A DNA stretch of 64,000 nucleotides from Allomuricauda sp. TY007. GTDB taxonomy: Bacteria > Bacteroidota > Bacteroidia > Flavobacteriales > Flavobacteriaceae. The stretch covers positions 90,875 through 154,874 of the forward strand of contig NZ_WUEG01000010.1 in the NCBI RefSeq assembly GCF_010468565.1, written 5' to 3'. Below the pieces are notes generated by a model. It worked only from the letters and a program-made list of their open reading frames with translations, made no database searches and was not told the DNA's origin. Position numbers and translations under genes: made by a program. Shown here piece by piece: positions 35,153-44,638 of this stretch (positions are counted from its first letter, which is position 1; every line of letters starts with the position of its first letter).

Positions 35153-36499
35153 ATGCGAAAAACCATCAACCTAATAGTGCTGCTATTGCCCTTTATTGCC
35201 ATTTCCCAACAAATACTCCCCGAAGTGGAACGGGCAAGAGTTGTGGACGAAATCCTTGAGGATAGGTTTAATAATTTACTGCCAAAATTAATGGACGAGA
35301 CCGATTTGGATATGTGGGTATTGATTTCCCGCGAATACAACGAAGACCCAGTTCTTAAGACGATGCTTCCCGCGACATGGTTGAATGCAAGACGAAGGAC
35401 AATTATTCTATTTTACAGGGATAAAGAAAAGAATACCATTGACAAATTGGCCGTCGCCCGTTATAATATCGGAAAAAGCATTATTTCCGCTTGGGACAAG
35501 GACAAAGAGCCCAATCAGTGGAAACGTTTGATGGAATTGATTACCGAACGGAACCCTGAGAAAATAGGACTCAATTTTTCTAAGGACCATAATATTGCGG
35601 ATGGGCTGGATAAAACAGATTACGATGAGTTTATGGCCAATCTACCTAAAAAATACCGATCCAAAGTGGTTTCCGCAGAACAACTGGCAGTACGTTGGAT
35701 TGAGACCCGTACACCTCGAGAAATGACTATTTTTAATCAGTTGACGGATATTACCCACGACATTATCGCCGAAGCTTTCTCGGAAAAGGTGATTACGTCT
35801 GGGGTTACCACCACCACCGAAGTGGAATGGTGGATGCGTCAAAAAGTTACGGATTTGGGTCTGGAGACTTGGTTTCATCCTACCGTGGATGTTCAGCGGA
35901 CAAGTGAAGCGTTGGTGGGTCACCTATATTCTTTTTCGGGAAGACCAGATGACGAAGTCATCCAACAAGGGGATCTGTTGCACTGCGATTTTGGAATCAC
36001 CTACTTGCGTTTAAATACGGACTGTCAGGAACTGGCCTACGTGTTAAAACCTGAAGAAACCGAAGCCCCCTCTTTTTTGGTGAACGCTTTATATGATGGT
36101 AACCGTGTACAGGACTTTCTCACCCAAAACATGGTAGCGGGCAGGGTAGGCAACGAGATTTTGGCCAAAGCCTTGCAAGATGCGAAAGATGCTGGACTAA
36201 GACCATCAATTTATACACATCCTTTGGGAACCTATGGACACTCTGCTGGAACCACTATTGGTATGTGGGATGCCCAAGGCGGGGTTATGAAAGATGATGG
36301 TGAGAACTATCCCCTAAACCCCAACACCGCTTATGCCATTGAACTGAATGCCACCGTAAACATCCCCGAATGGAACAGGGACATCCGCATAATGCTGGAA
36401 GAACCTGGTTTTTTTGGTGAAGATGGGTTCCGATACATTAATGGACGACAAACCGAATTATTGTTGATCCCAAGACCAAAATCGCATTTAGGGAACTGA
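35153..36499 (+). CDS. Secreted M24 family metallopeptidase (Xaa-Pro aminopeptidase-like)
   Basis: 448 residues with a signal peptide (LIVLLLPFIAISQQ). After an N-terminal creatinase-like domain, the M24 pita-bread domain has its dinuclear metal ligands in HCDFGITYLRLNTDCQ near 278, HPLGTYGHSAGT near 356, and glutamates in AIELNAT and MLEEPGFF. It probably acts on proline-containing peptides in the periplasm. It starts 30 bases after menE on the same strand. Confidence 0.88.
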   Translation: MRKTINLIVLLLPFIAISQQILPEVERARVVDEILEDRFNNLLPKLMDETDLDMWVLISREYNEDPVLKTMLPATWLNARRRTIILFYRDKEKNTIDKLAVARYNIGKSIISAWDKDKEPNQWKRLMELITERNPEKIGLNFSKDHNIADGLDKTDYDEFMANLPKKYRSKVVSAEQLAVRWIETRTPREMTIFNQLTDITHDIIAEAFSEKVITSGVTTTTEVEWWMRQKVTDLGLETWFHPTVDVQRTSEALVGHLYSFSGRPDDEVIQQGDLLHCDFGITYLRLNTDCQELAYVLKPEETEAPSFLVNALYDGNRVQDFLTQNMVAGRVGNEILAKALQDAKDAGLRPSIYTHPLGTYGHSAGTTIGMWDAQGGVMKDDGENYPLNPNTAYAIELNATVNIPEWNRDIRIMLEEPGFFGEDGFRYINGRQTELLLIPRPKSHLGN

Positions 36500-36543
36500 T
36501 TATTTTTTTGTAGATTTAGTAACCTTCTAATTTTCAAGTCACT

Positions 36544-38283
36544 ATGAGGTTGCTATGTTTTGCAGGAATATTCATTTTGTTTTCTGGTATGGCCTATGGT
36601 CAAAATCAGATCAAAGGGCGTGTCACCGATGGTAAATTGGCATTGTCCAACGTTCAGATTGCCAATTTGACCACAGGAAGTAAAACGGCGTCCGATGCCG
36701 AGGGCCAATACCGAATTATGGCCAAGCCCCGTGAAGAACTTCAATATACCTACATGGGTATGGATACCATCACCATTATCGTTGAAGATGTTACCCGAAT
36801 TTTGAATATTGCCATGCAACCCAGAATCGAAGCATTGGATGAAGTGGTCGTATCTAAATCTATTTTAAAAGGGCAGAAAGAAATGGAATTAGAATATAAT
36901 TCAAGCCCTAAAATTATAAGATCTTCTTTTGGTTATATGGATCAAGAGACGTCAAGTTTTCCTTTACGAATAATTGGTGAAGATGAAATTGATAGAGCAC
37001 CCAACTTGAATTCAGTGATTGTTGGACGGTTTGCAGGTGTAAATGCATTTTGTGATCTTACAACGGACGAACTGATTGTAAAAATGAGATCGATTCAAAG
37101 TGTATCTTCACACAAAAGCACAGCGGTTTTCGATGTGGATGGTGTGGTTTTGACTAAAGTTAATTGCAGTCAACTTCTGGGAAATGTGAAGAGAATAGCC
37201 TTTATATCTTCATTGACGGCAACATCCTTGTATGGTACACTTGGTGCGGGAGGTGTTGTTGTAATCAACACCAAAACCGGCACAGTTACTCCACGTGAAA
37301 ACAAGAAACCTTTCGATCAAGCTAGACTGAGAAACAATTTTGTAAAAGATGGTCAGGTAAAAGAAAGAATAGATACGCAAACATTGCCCATTTATTTAGA
37401 ACGACTTTACCAAAGTGAATCTGCAGCAACAGCCAAAAACATTTACAGTAAAATGAAGGGAACTTACGGTAATCACCCGTATTTTCTTTTGGATTCCTAT
37501 ACTTATTTTCATGAGGAACGCGGGGAGGAGGACTTTGCAGAGGAAATTTTGGAAAGAGTTATAAATGTAACCGATAAAAACCCAGTGATGCTGAAAGCGC
37601 TCGCCTATACGTTGGAGAGCGAGGAGAGATACGAAAAGGCCCATGAAATCTATAAAAAAGTGTATTCATTACGCCCTGATTATGCCCAAAGCTTTATAGA
37701 TATGGCCAATAGCTATCGTAATTTGGGTCAACCCAAGTCCGCAACCACTTTATATGCAAGGCATGCATATCTTCAGGATGAGGGAATGTTGCCTGTGGAT
37801 AGTATGGAACTGGGGATGATCATGAAGCGCGAAATCAAGAATTTGTTCACTCTGGAGAACAGCACCTTAAAAATCAAGGATAGAAAAAAGGATAAGGAAG
37901 CAAAATATGCCGCCAGACTTGTTTTTGAGTGGAACGATTCGGAAGCCGAGTTCGATTTGCAGTTTGTAAACCCAAGCAATCAATATTTCAACTGGAAGCA
38001 TACCTTGGCCGAAATGCCAGAGAGGATTTATTCCGAAAAGAAATTGGGCTATTCCATGGCAGACTTTCTTTTGGATGACGAGTTGCCGGGTACTTGGAAA
38101 GTAAATGCAACCTACCATGGCAACAAGCAATTGACGCCCTTTTACCTAAAAGTGACCATTTATCGCAACTACGGCAGCAAATTGCAAAGCAAGGCGGTCA
38201 AGGTTTATCGATTGGGCACCAAAGGGGCCAATCGGCATTTGTTTGATTTTACTCTTCCCTTACCAATGGCCCAAAGCAAATAA
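36544..38283 (+). CDS. Secreted CarboxypepD_reg-plug-TPR protein without a TonB barrel
   Basis: 579 residues with a signal peptide ending AYGQ. Residues 22-95 form a carboxypeptidase-regulatory-like domain (IKGRVTDGKLALSNVQIAN), 120-245 resemble a TonB receptor plug (RIIGEDEIDRAPNLNSVIVG, SLYGTLGAGGVVVINTKTG), and 300-420 contain TPR-like helices (YEKAHEIYKKVYSLRPDYAQ). The beta barrel that normally follows a plug is missing; the rest is soluble. I suggest a periplasmic protein that lends its plug-like part to an outer-membrane complex, but this is inference. Confidence 0.78.
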   Translation: MRLLCFAGIFILFSGMAYGQNQIKGRVTDGKLALSNVQIANLTTGSKTASDAEGQYRIMAKPREELQYTYMGMDTITIIVEDVTRILNIAMQPRIEALDEVVVSKSILKGQKEMELEYNSSPKIIRSSFGYMDQETSSFPLRIIGEDEIDRAPNLNSVIVGRFAGVNAFCDLTTDELIVKMRSIQSVSSHKSTAVFDVDGVVLTKVNCSQLLGNVKRIAFISSLTATSLYGTLGAGGVVVINTKTGTVTPRENKKPFDQARLRNNFVKDGQVKERIDTQTLPIYLERLYQSESAATAKNIYSKMKGTYGNHPYFLLDSYTYFHEERGEEDFAEEILERVINVTDKNPVMLKALAYTLESEERYEKAHEIYKKVYSLRPDYAQSFIDMANSYRNLGQPKSATTLYARHAYLQDEGMLPVDSMELGMIMKREIKNLFTLENSTLKIKDRKKDKEAKYAARLVFEWNDSEAEFDLQFVNPSNQYFNWKHTLAEMPERIYSEKKLGYSMADFLLDDELPGTWKVNATYHGNKQLTPFYLKVTIYRNYGSKLQSKAVKVYRLGTKGANRHLFDFTLPLPMAQSK

Positions 38284-38284
38284 A

Positions 38285-39913
38285 TTATACTTGTAGCACT
38301 CCCATATTAAATTGCTTCTCAATAGGTGCATGATTAGCCGCCTCAATTCCCATGGAAATCCATTTACGGGTATCCAACGGGTCGATTATGGCGTCCGTCC
38401 AAAGTCGAGCTGCAGCGTAATAGGGTGATATTTGGTCATCGTAGCGTTGCTTTATTTCATCAAAAAGCTCTTTTTCCTTTTCGGCATCAACAGATTTGCC
38501 ACTTTTCTTCAAACTGGCCTTTTCAATCTGTAAAAGCACTTTTGCGGCAGAGTTTCCGCTCATCACCGCAAGTTCGGCACTTGGCCAAGCCACAATCAAT
38601 CTTGGGTCATAAGCTTTTCCGCACATGGCGTAATTTCCCGCCCCGTAACTGTTGCCAATTACAATGGTAAATTTGGGCACTACGGAATTGCTCACGGCAT
38701 TCACCATTTTGGCCCCGTCTTTTATGATGCCACCATGTTCACTTTTACTGCCTACCATAAAACCAGTGACATCCTGTAAGAATACCAAAGGAATTTTCTT
38801 TTGATTGCAATTGGCAATAAATCGGGTGGCCTTGTCCGCGGAATCGGAATAGATGACACCGCCAAACTGCATTTCGCCCTTTTTGGTCTTGACAACCTTT
38901 CTTTGATTGGCTACAATGCCCACGGCCCAACCGTCGATACGTGCGTAGCCCGTTAAAATGGTTTTTCCGTAGCCCTCTTTGTACTGTTCAAACTCGGAAT
39001 CGTCCACCAAGCGTTTTATGATTTCCAACATGTCGTATTGGTCGCTTCGGGATGCTGGCAATAATCCAAAAATATCATCAGGATTCTCGACCGGTTTCTT
39101 GGCTTCAACCCGATTGAAGCCTGCCTTGTCAAAATCCCCGATTTTGTCTACAATGTTCTTTATTTTGTCCAAAGCATCTTTATCATCTTTGGCTTTGTAG
39201 TCAGTTACCCCACTAATTTCGGAATGCGTCGTAGCGCCGCCCAAGGTTTCGTTGTCAATACTCTCCCCGATGGCAGCCTTTACCAAGTAACTTCCTGCTA
39301 AAAATATGCTCCCAGTTTTGTCGACGATCAAAGCTTCGTCGCTCATAATGGGCAGGTAGGCACCACCAGCTACGCAACTACCCATAACGGCTGCAATTTG
39401 GGTAATTCCCATACTGCTCATTACGGCATTATTCCTGAAAATGCGTCCAAAATGTTCTTTGTCGGGAAAAATCTCATCCTGCAAGGGCAAATACACCCCT
39501 GCACTATCCACCAAATAAATAATGGGTAACTTATTTTCGATGGAAATTTCCTGGGCACGTAGGTTTTTCTTTCCGGTAATGGGAAACCACGCACCCGCTT
39601 TTACGGTAGCATCATTCGCCACCACAACACATTGTTTACCTTGCACATAACCCACTTTAACCACAACACCGCCCGAGGGACATCCACCGTGTTCCTCATA
39701 CATGTTTTCCCCGGCAAAAGCACCTATTTCAATGGATTGTCCATCATCATCCAGTAAATAATCAATACGTTCCCTTGCAGTCATTTTGCCTTTGGCATGA
39801 TGCTTTTCAATACGGCTTTTACCACCGCCGAGTTTCACTTTGGCCAATCTACGGTTCAGGTCTGAAAGTTTTAATTTATTGTGGTCTTCGTTCTTATTGA
39901 AGTTTATATCCAT
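38285..39913 (-). CDS. Acyl-CoA carboxylase carboxyltransferase (beta) subunit
   Basis: 542 residues, the carboxyltransferase of biotin-dependent acyl-CoA carboxylases (propionyl- or methylcrotonyl-CoA type). GKMTARERIDYLLDD starts the domain; AVMGSCVAGGAYLP and GNSYGAGNYAMCGKAYDP are the two oxyanion regions. The match in layout is closest to methylcrotonyl-CoA carboxylase beta of leucine breakdown, but no biotin-carboxylase or leucine pathway gene is adjacent, so the substrate stays open. Confidence 0.9.
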   Translation of the reverse strand: MDINFNKNEDHNKLKLSDLNRRLAKVKLGGGKSRIEKHHAKGKMTARERIDYLLDDDGQSIEIGAFAGENMYEEHGGCPSGGVVVKVGYVQGKQCVVVANDATVKAGAWFPITGKKNLRAQEISIENKLPIIYLVDSAGVYLPLQDEIFPDKEHFGRIFRNNAVMSSMGITQIAAVMGSCVAGGAYLPIMSDEALIVDKTGSIFLAGSYLVKAAIGESIDNETLGGATTHSEISGVTDYKAKDDKDALDKIKNIVDKIGDFDKAGFNRVEAKKPVENPDDIFGLLPASRSDQYDMLEIIKRLVDDSEFEQYKEGYGKTILTGYARIDGWAVGIVANQRKVVKTKKGEMQFGGVIYSDSADKATRFIANCNQKKIPLVFLQDVTGFMVGSKSEHGGIIKDGAKMVNAVSNSVVPKFTIVIGNSYGAGNYAMCGKAYDPRLIVAWPSAELAVMSGNSAAKVLLQIEKASLKKSGKSVDAEKEKELFDEIKQRYDDQISPYYAAARLWTDAIIDPLDTRKWISMGIEAANHAPIEKQFNMGVLQV

Positions 39914-39962
39914 TCTTTTTGAAAATTCATTTAGTTGGTTAAAGATAAGGAGTTATAATTAT

Positions 39963-39970
39963 TACTTTTG
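39963..39970 (+). promoter_or_regulatory. -7 promoter box of the Gfo/Idh/MocA gene
   Basis: TACTTTTG ends 6 bases before the ATG at 39977; the transcript is predicted to be leaderless. Confidence 0.5.
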
Positions 39971-39976
39971 AACTCT

Positions 39977-40960
39977 ATGGAAACCAAAATACGATGGGGC
40001 ATTGTTGGCCCGGGAAAAATAGCTAGAAAATTTATATCGGACCTTATGCTCGTTGATGATGCCGAGATTGCTGCTGTGGCATCAAGGTCATTGGAACGGG
40101 CCGAAGCTTTTGCAAATGAATATAATGTACAACACACTTTTGGAAGTTATGATGCATTGTTCCAGTCAGGAACAGTAGATGTAGTTTATATAGCCACACC
40201 GCATAATTTTCATAAAGAATTGTCCGTAAAAGCCCTTGAAAATGGTATTGGGGTACTTTGTGAAAAACCGATGGGCGTCAATAGGGCGGAAGTGGTGGAG
40301 CAGGTAAATGCTTCCAAACAAAACAACGCATTTTTAATGGAGGCCATGTGGTCTAGGTTCAATCCATCCATCAAAAAAGTAAAGCAATTGGTTGATGAAG
40401 GAGTGGTGGGTGATTTGAAATACATCCATGCGGATTTTGCATTTTACGGTTTGGACAGAGATTTGGACTCTAGATTACTGAATCCCGATTTAGCTTCGGG
40501 CAGTATATTGGACATAGGTATTTACCCCATTTTTCTATCTTATTTATTGTTGGGCATGCCAGATGATATTATGGCTACATCCAAGTTCCATGAAAATGGA
40601 ACAGAACTCCAAACCAGTATGATTTTTGATTATCCCAATACCCAAGCTATGCTTTACAGTGGTTTTACCAGCAATTCTAAAATGGAAGCCGAAATATCCG
40701 GTACCGATGGGGAGCTATTTTTGAATCCAAGATGGCATGAAGCTGATGGATATACCTTGGTCAAGAATGATGAGAGCAACGAAGTTAGCTTACCTTTAAC
40801 GGGTATTGGATATTACTACGAAATATTGGAGGTTCATAAATGTTTGCGTGAAAACAAGATTGAAAGTGACCTATGGTCGCATCAAAACAGTCTGGATTTG
40901 TCGGAGTTGTTGGACACTGTAAGGAAAAAATGCGGGGTAAGCTTCCCTTTTGAAACATAA
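39977..40960 (+). CDS. Gfo/Idh/MocA family oxidoreductase
   Basis: 327 residues. N-terminal Rossmann fold (IRWGIVGPGKIARKF) and the family motif CEKPMGVN near residue 94; a C-terminal alpha/beta sheet domain with LDIGIYPIFLSYLLLG carries the catalytic histidine-like region. Such enzymes oxidise sugars or cyclic polyols with NAD(P). The substrate is unknown. Divergent from the carboxylase gene. Confidence 0.9.
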   Translation: METKIRWGIVGPGKIARKFISDLMLVDDAEIAAVASRSLERAEAFANEYNVQHTFGSYDALFQSGTVDVVYIATPHNFHKELSVKALENGIGVLCEKPMGVNRAEVVEQVNASKQNNAFLMEAMWSRFNPSIKKVKQLVDEGVVGDLKYIHADFAFYGLDRDLDSRLLNPDLASGSILDIGIYPIFLSYLLLGMPDDIMATSKFHENGTELQTSMIFDYPNTQAMLYSGFTSNSKMEAEISGTDGELFLNPRWHEADGYTLVKNDESNEVSLPLTGIGYYYEILEVHKCLRENKIESDLWSHQNSLDLSELLDTVRKKCGVSFPFET

Positions 40961-41026
40961 TCCTTAATAATAACTTTACATTATATCTATTTTTACGATA
41001 TTTGAAACCCTTCAGAAATTTAAACA

Positions 41027-41209
41027 ATGAGTATGAATAAGAACACAGTGCTGGCCTATGCCACATGGATTATGATTTTGGTAGGTTTGGGTATGATAGC
41101 ACTTGGAGCTTTTAAATATGATGAAGTAGCAGGATGGGGCTTTGCTGCTGTTGGAATAGGATTTTTTGCCGTAGCCTGGGTATTCAATGCCTTAAAAGGT
41201 AGAGTGTAG
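41027..41209 (+). CDS. Small CAL67264-type membrane protein
   Basis: 60 residues (58 if the second ATG at 41033 is used) with two membrane helices, IMILVGLGMIALGAF and GFAAVGIGFFAVAWVF. This matches my recollection of the small flavobacterial CAL67264 membrane protein family. Function unknown. It precedes ettA by 33 bases on the same strand. Confidence 0.8.
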   Translation: MSMNKNTVLAYATWIMILVGLGMIALGAFKYDEVAGWGFAAVGIGFFAVAWVFNALKGRV

Positions 41210-41242
41210 CCTCTTTTTCATAAACAATTTAATTTACAGTAA

Positions 41243-42934
41243 ATGTCAGACGATAAAAAAGTCATTTTTTCAATGTCTGGGGTAACCAAGACCTTTAAAA
41301 CGGCCAATACCCCTGTACTTAAAAATATATACCTAAGCTTTTTCTACGGAGCCAAAATCGGAATTTTGGGTCTAAATGGTTCGGGTAAATCCACCTTGTT
41401 GAAAATAATCGCGGGTGTGGACAAGAACTATCAGGGCGATGTGGTTTTCTCGCCAGGTTATTCAGTTGGTTATTTGGAACAGGAGCCACAGTTGGATGAG
41501 AACAAAACCGTTCTTGAAGTGGTTAAGGAAGGTGTTGCCGAAACCGTAGCTATTTTGGACGAGTATAATAAAATCAACGATATGTTCGGTCTACCCGAAG
41601 TGTATGAGGATGCCGATAAGATGCAAAAGTTGATGGACAAGCAAGCAGCGCTCCAAGATCAAATTGATGCTGCAAATGCATGGGAACTGGATACGAAACT
41701 GGAAATCGCGATGGATGCCCTTCGTACGCCAGAATCCGACAAAAAGATAAGCGTACTTTCCGGTGGTGAACGAAGAAGAGTGGCCTTGTGCCGTTTGTTA
41801 TTGAAAGAGCCCGATGTACTATTATTGGATGAGCCCACCAACCACTTGGATGCCGAATCCGTACATTGGTTGGAACATCATTTAGCACAATATAAAGGAA
41901 CCGTAATTGCAGTAACGCACGACCGTTATTTCTTGGACAACGTTGCTGGTTGGATTTTGGAACTGGACCGTGGTGAAGGTATTCCATGGAAAGGAAACTA
42001 TTCCAGCTGGTTGGACCAAAAGGCAAAACGATTGGAGCAAGAAAGCAAGCAAGCTTCCAAACGTCAAAAAACGTTGGAACGAGAGCTGGATTGGGTTCGT
42101 CAAGGTGCCAAAGGCAGACAGGCTAAACAAAAGGCCCGTTTAAAGAATTATGACAAACTCCTCAGTCAAGATCAAAAGCAGATGGAGGAGAAGTTGGAAA
42201 TCTATATCCCGAACGGACCTCGTTTAGGAACCAACGTTATCGAGGCGAAAGGCGTAAGCAAAGCTTTTGGTGACAAATTGCTCTATGAAGACCTAAACTT
42301 TAAGCTGCCACAGGCGGGTATTGTTGGTATCATTGGCCCGAACGGTGCCGGTAAGACCACCATTTTTAAAATGATTATGGGCGAGGAGACTCCCGATAAG
42401 GGGGAGTTTATCGTTGGTGAAACTGCAAAATTGGCCTATGTGGACCAATCGCACTCCAATATTGATCTCGAAAAAACCATTTGGGAGAATTTTAGCGACG
42501 GCCAAGAATTGATTATGATGGGAGGAAGGCAAGTAAATTCACGCGCCTATCTCAGCCGATTTAATTTCTCTGGTAGCGAACAGAACAAGAAAGTGAATAT
42601 GCTTTCCGGTGGTGAGCGTAACCGTCTCCATTTGGCGATGACGTTAAAAGAAGAAGGTAATGTGCTGCTTTTGGACGAGCCTACCAACGATTTGGATGTG
42701 AACACACTCCGTGCTTTGGAAGAAGGTCTGGAGAACTTTGCGGGTTGTGCTGTGATTATATCTCACGATAGATGGTTCTTGGATAGGATTTGTACCCACA
42801 TCCTTGCGTTTGAAGGGGATTCACAAGTATATTTCTTTGAAGGCTCTTTCTCTGATTACGAGGAGAACAAAAAGAAACGCTTGGGAACGGATATCATGCC
42901 CAAGCGTATCAAATACAAAAAATTGATTCGTTAA
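41243..42934 (+). CDS. ettA: ABC-F translation factor EttA
   Basis: 563 residues with two ABC ATPase domains and no membrane part. Domain 1: Walker A GLNGSGKST near 43, signature VLSGGERRRVALCR, Walker B LLLDEPTNHLD. The linker contains the basic arm and P-site tRNA interaction motif. Domain 2: Walker A GPNGAGKTT near 366, LSGGERNRLHLA and LLLDEPTNDLD. EttA binds the ribosomal E site and gates initiation according to ATP/ADP level. Confidence 0.94.
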   Translation: MSDDKKVIFSMSGVTKTFKTANTPVLKNIYLSFFYGAKIGILGLNGSGKSTLLKIIAGVDKNYQGDVVFSPGYSVGYLEQEPQLDENKTVLEVVKEGVAETVAILDEYNKINDMFGLPEVYEDADKMQKLMDKQAALQDQIDAANAWELDTKLEIAMDALRTPESDKKISVLSGGERRRVALCRLLLKEPDVLLLDEPTNHLDAESVHWLEHHLAQYKGTVIAVTHDRYFLDNVAGWILELDRGEGIPWKGNYSSWLDQKAKRLEQESKQASKRQKTLERELDWVRQGAKGRQAKQKARLKNYDKLLSQDQKQMEEKLEIYIPNGPRLGTNVIEAKGVSKAFGDKLLYEDLNFKLPQAGIVGIIGPNGAGKTTIFKMIMGEETPDKGEFIVGETAKLAYVDQSHSNIDLEKTIWENFSDGQELIMMGGRQVNSRAYLSRFNFSGSEQNKKVNMLSGGERNRLHLAMTLKEEGNVLLLDEPTNDLDVNTLRALEEGLENFAGCAVIISHDRWFLDRICTHILAFEGDSQVYFFEGSFSDYEENKKKRLGTDIMPKRIKYKKLIR

Positions 42935-42948
42935 TAAAAGGGGAGGAA

Positions 42949-43608
42949 TTATTCTTCTCCACCGAGATTTTTGATGCCTTCCTCCAACAATCTTTTCGCT
43001 TTTTCCAAATAAGCTTTTTGGTGAGCTGCCAAGCTGTTTGGGTCTTGATTGTTACCCGCAGAGGCTGGACCAATGGAACTGGATAGTTCCACCAATTGCG
43101 CAATGGCTTGTTCTGCTGACTGGAGTTTATCGTTGGCGTGCTTTTCAAAAACCTTGATCATTTCCAGTTCCATGGAGTTGACGGAAGCGGTTTCGTTGGG
43201 AGTAACCTCGGCACTGGCTGGCGATGCTGCGGGGGTGCCAAGGGTACACTGATCGATAATGGTGATCAGCTCGTTGATCTCCCCAAGAGCCTTTTTTGTG
43301 AAGAACCTACCAGTTTCCCAGTCAACCGGTTCAATGGCCTTGTCCAAGGTTTCCATGGCGTCCAAGGTTTTGTTTTTGGCTTTGTCACAACTACACTCGG
43401 CCATAAACGCTTCAGATTTTTCCAAAGCGGTGCGTGCCCTTTCGGCATAATACATTTGGTGCTCAAAATTCGTAGCGTTCATGGCTTTTTTGCCATGGCT
43501 GAGCGCATAGGTTACTTTAGCGTAAAAATTATCACATTGATTAGAGTAGGTAGCTTGTACGGCAAAAAAGATTGCCAAAACTACTAAAACATGGGATTTG
43601 GGAGCCAT
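42949..43608 (-). CDS. Secreted helical protein of unknown function
   Basis: 219 residues. A signal peptide (VLVVLAIFFAVQATYS) is followed by a helix-rich body with cysteines in SNQCDNF, ECSCDKAKN and DQCTLG that could form disulfides, then a proline/alanine/threonine-rich spacer and a C-terminal coiled segment. The ATG at 43608 is preferred to a TTG at 43614. Convergent with ettA (14-base gap). No family recognised. Confidence 0.75.
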   Translation of the reverse strand: MAPKSHVLVVLAIFFAVQATYSNQCDNFYAKVTYALSHGKKAMNATNFEHQMYYAERARTALEKSEAFMAECSCDKAKNKTLDAMETLDKAIEPVDWETGRFFTKKALGEINELITIIDQCTLGTPAASPASAEVTPNETASVNSMELEMIKVFEKHANDKLQSAEQAIAQLVELSSSIGPASAGNNQDPNSLAAHQKAYLEKAKRLLEEGIKNLGGEE

Positions 43609-43673
43609 ATTCAAGTTTTTTGGTTATTAAGTTTGTTGTTCTAACGATAAAATTAGGTAATTATTTCATGTGC

Positions 43674-44471
43674 TTAAAAATCATCGTTGGGATACCAGTC
43701 CAATTGTACCACTTCAATATCGGAATCTCCTTCGTTTACAATCGTTTTAAATTTTTCAACATCGCTTACCTCGGGTCTTCCCCTGAAGTGATATGGGTAA
43801 ACTTGTTTGGGTTTGAATTCCAACACTGCATCGGCCGCACTTTCCACAGTCATGGTATAAGGGAGGTTCATACAGACAAAGGCTTTGTCAATATTTTCCA
43901 AGGAACGCATTTCTGGAATATCTTCGGTATCGCCTGAAAAATAAATACGTTCATCACCAAAGGTGAAAACATAACCATTTCCTCTGCCTTTTACATGGAA
44001 GTCTTTGGCCTCTTCACGCAAATTGTACATAGGAATGGCTTTTACGGAGAAACCAGCGATTTCTTTGGTCTCTTCATTCTCCATAGTAATTGTTTTGGAA
44101 GATAGGTTTTCCTCCATTTGTTGTTTTACCGCATCGGGGGCAATGATCTGGACACTTTCAAGGTCTAATTCATTTAAGGTTTCAGGATTAAAGTGATCGC
44201 CATGTATATCGGTAATAAAAATTATGTCTGGCGATTTTTGCCCCTCAAAAGCTGCTTTGCCGCCAACGGGATCTATATAAATGGTATTTCCGTTCCATTC
44301 GATTACGGCTGTAGCATGTTCAATAGGTATTATTTCCGCGGCTGCTGGAACTTCAACTTCCATTGTGGTTTCTTCTACTTCGGCAGTTTTTTCATTCTTT
44401 TCTTCCTTCTGTTTACAGGAAATCAGGAATATCAGTAAAGCACTTGCAGTTAAAAGTATATTTTTTATCAT
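43674..44471 (-). CDS. MBL-fold metal-dependent hydrolase, lipoprotein
   Basis: 265 residues. Lipobox FLISC near residue 19, an acidic linker, then a metallo-beta-lactamase fold of the UlaG-like type: TDIHGDHFNPET near 88, FSGDTEDIPEM near 175 and YPYHFRG near 230. The usual HxHxDH motif reads D-I-H-G-D-H, so the first histidine is replaced by aspartate; the other ligands remain. Reaction unknown. AGGAGG precedes the ATG, an unusually good ribosome site for this window. Confidence 0.85.
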   Translation of the reverse strand: MIKNILLTASALLIFLISCKQKEEKNEKTAEVEETTMEVEVPAAAEIIPIEHATAVIEWNGNTIYIDPVGGKAAFEGQKSPDIIFITDIHGDHFNPETLNELDLESVQIIAPDAVKQQMEENLSSKTITMENEETKEIAGFSVKAIPMYNLREEAKDFHVKGRGNGYVFTFGDERIYFSGDTEDIPEMRSLENIDKAFVCMNLPYTMTVESAADAVLEFKPKQVYPYHFRGRPEVSDVEKFKTIVNEGDSDIEVVQLDWYPNDDF

Positions 44472-44638
44472 GGTCTATCTTTTTTTAATCCTCCTAAAAA
44501 TAAGGGATAAAGGGCAGAATAATAATTTTTTGTGAACATTATTTTAAATCAAATAATCCAAATACAAATCTGATGCGTATATAAACCAAATGCGATTGAT
44601 TAATAACCTTAAACGAGAATCAATTAAAACAAAAAGTT

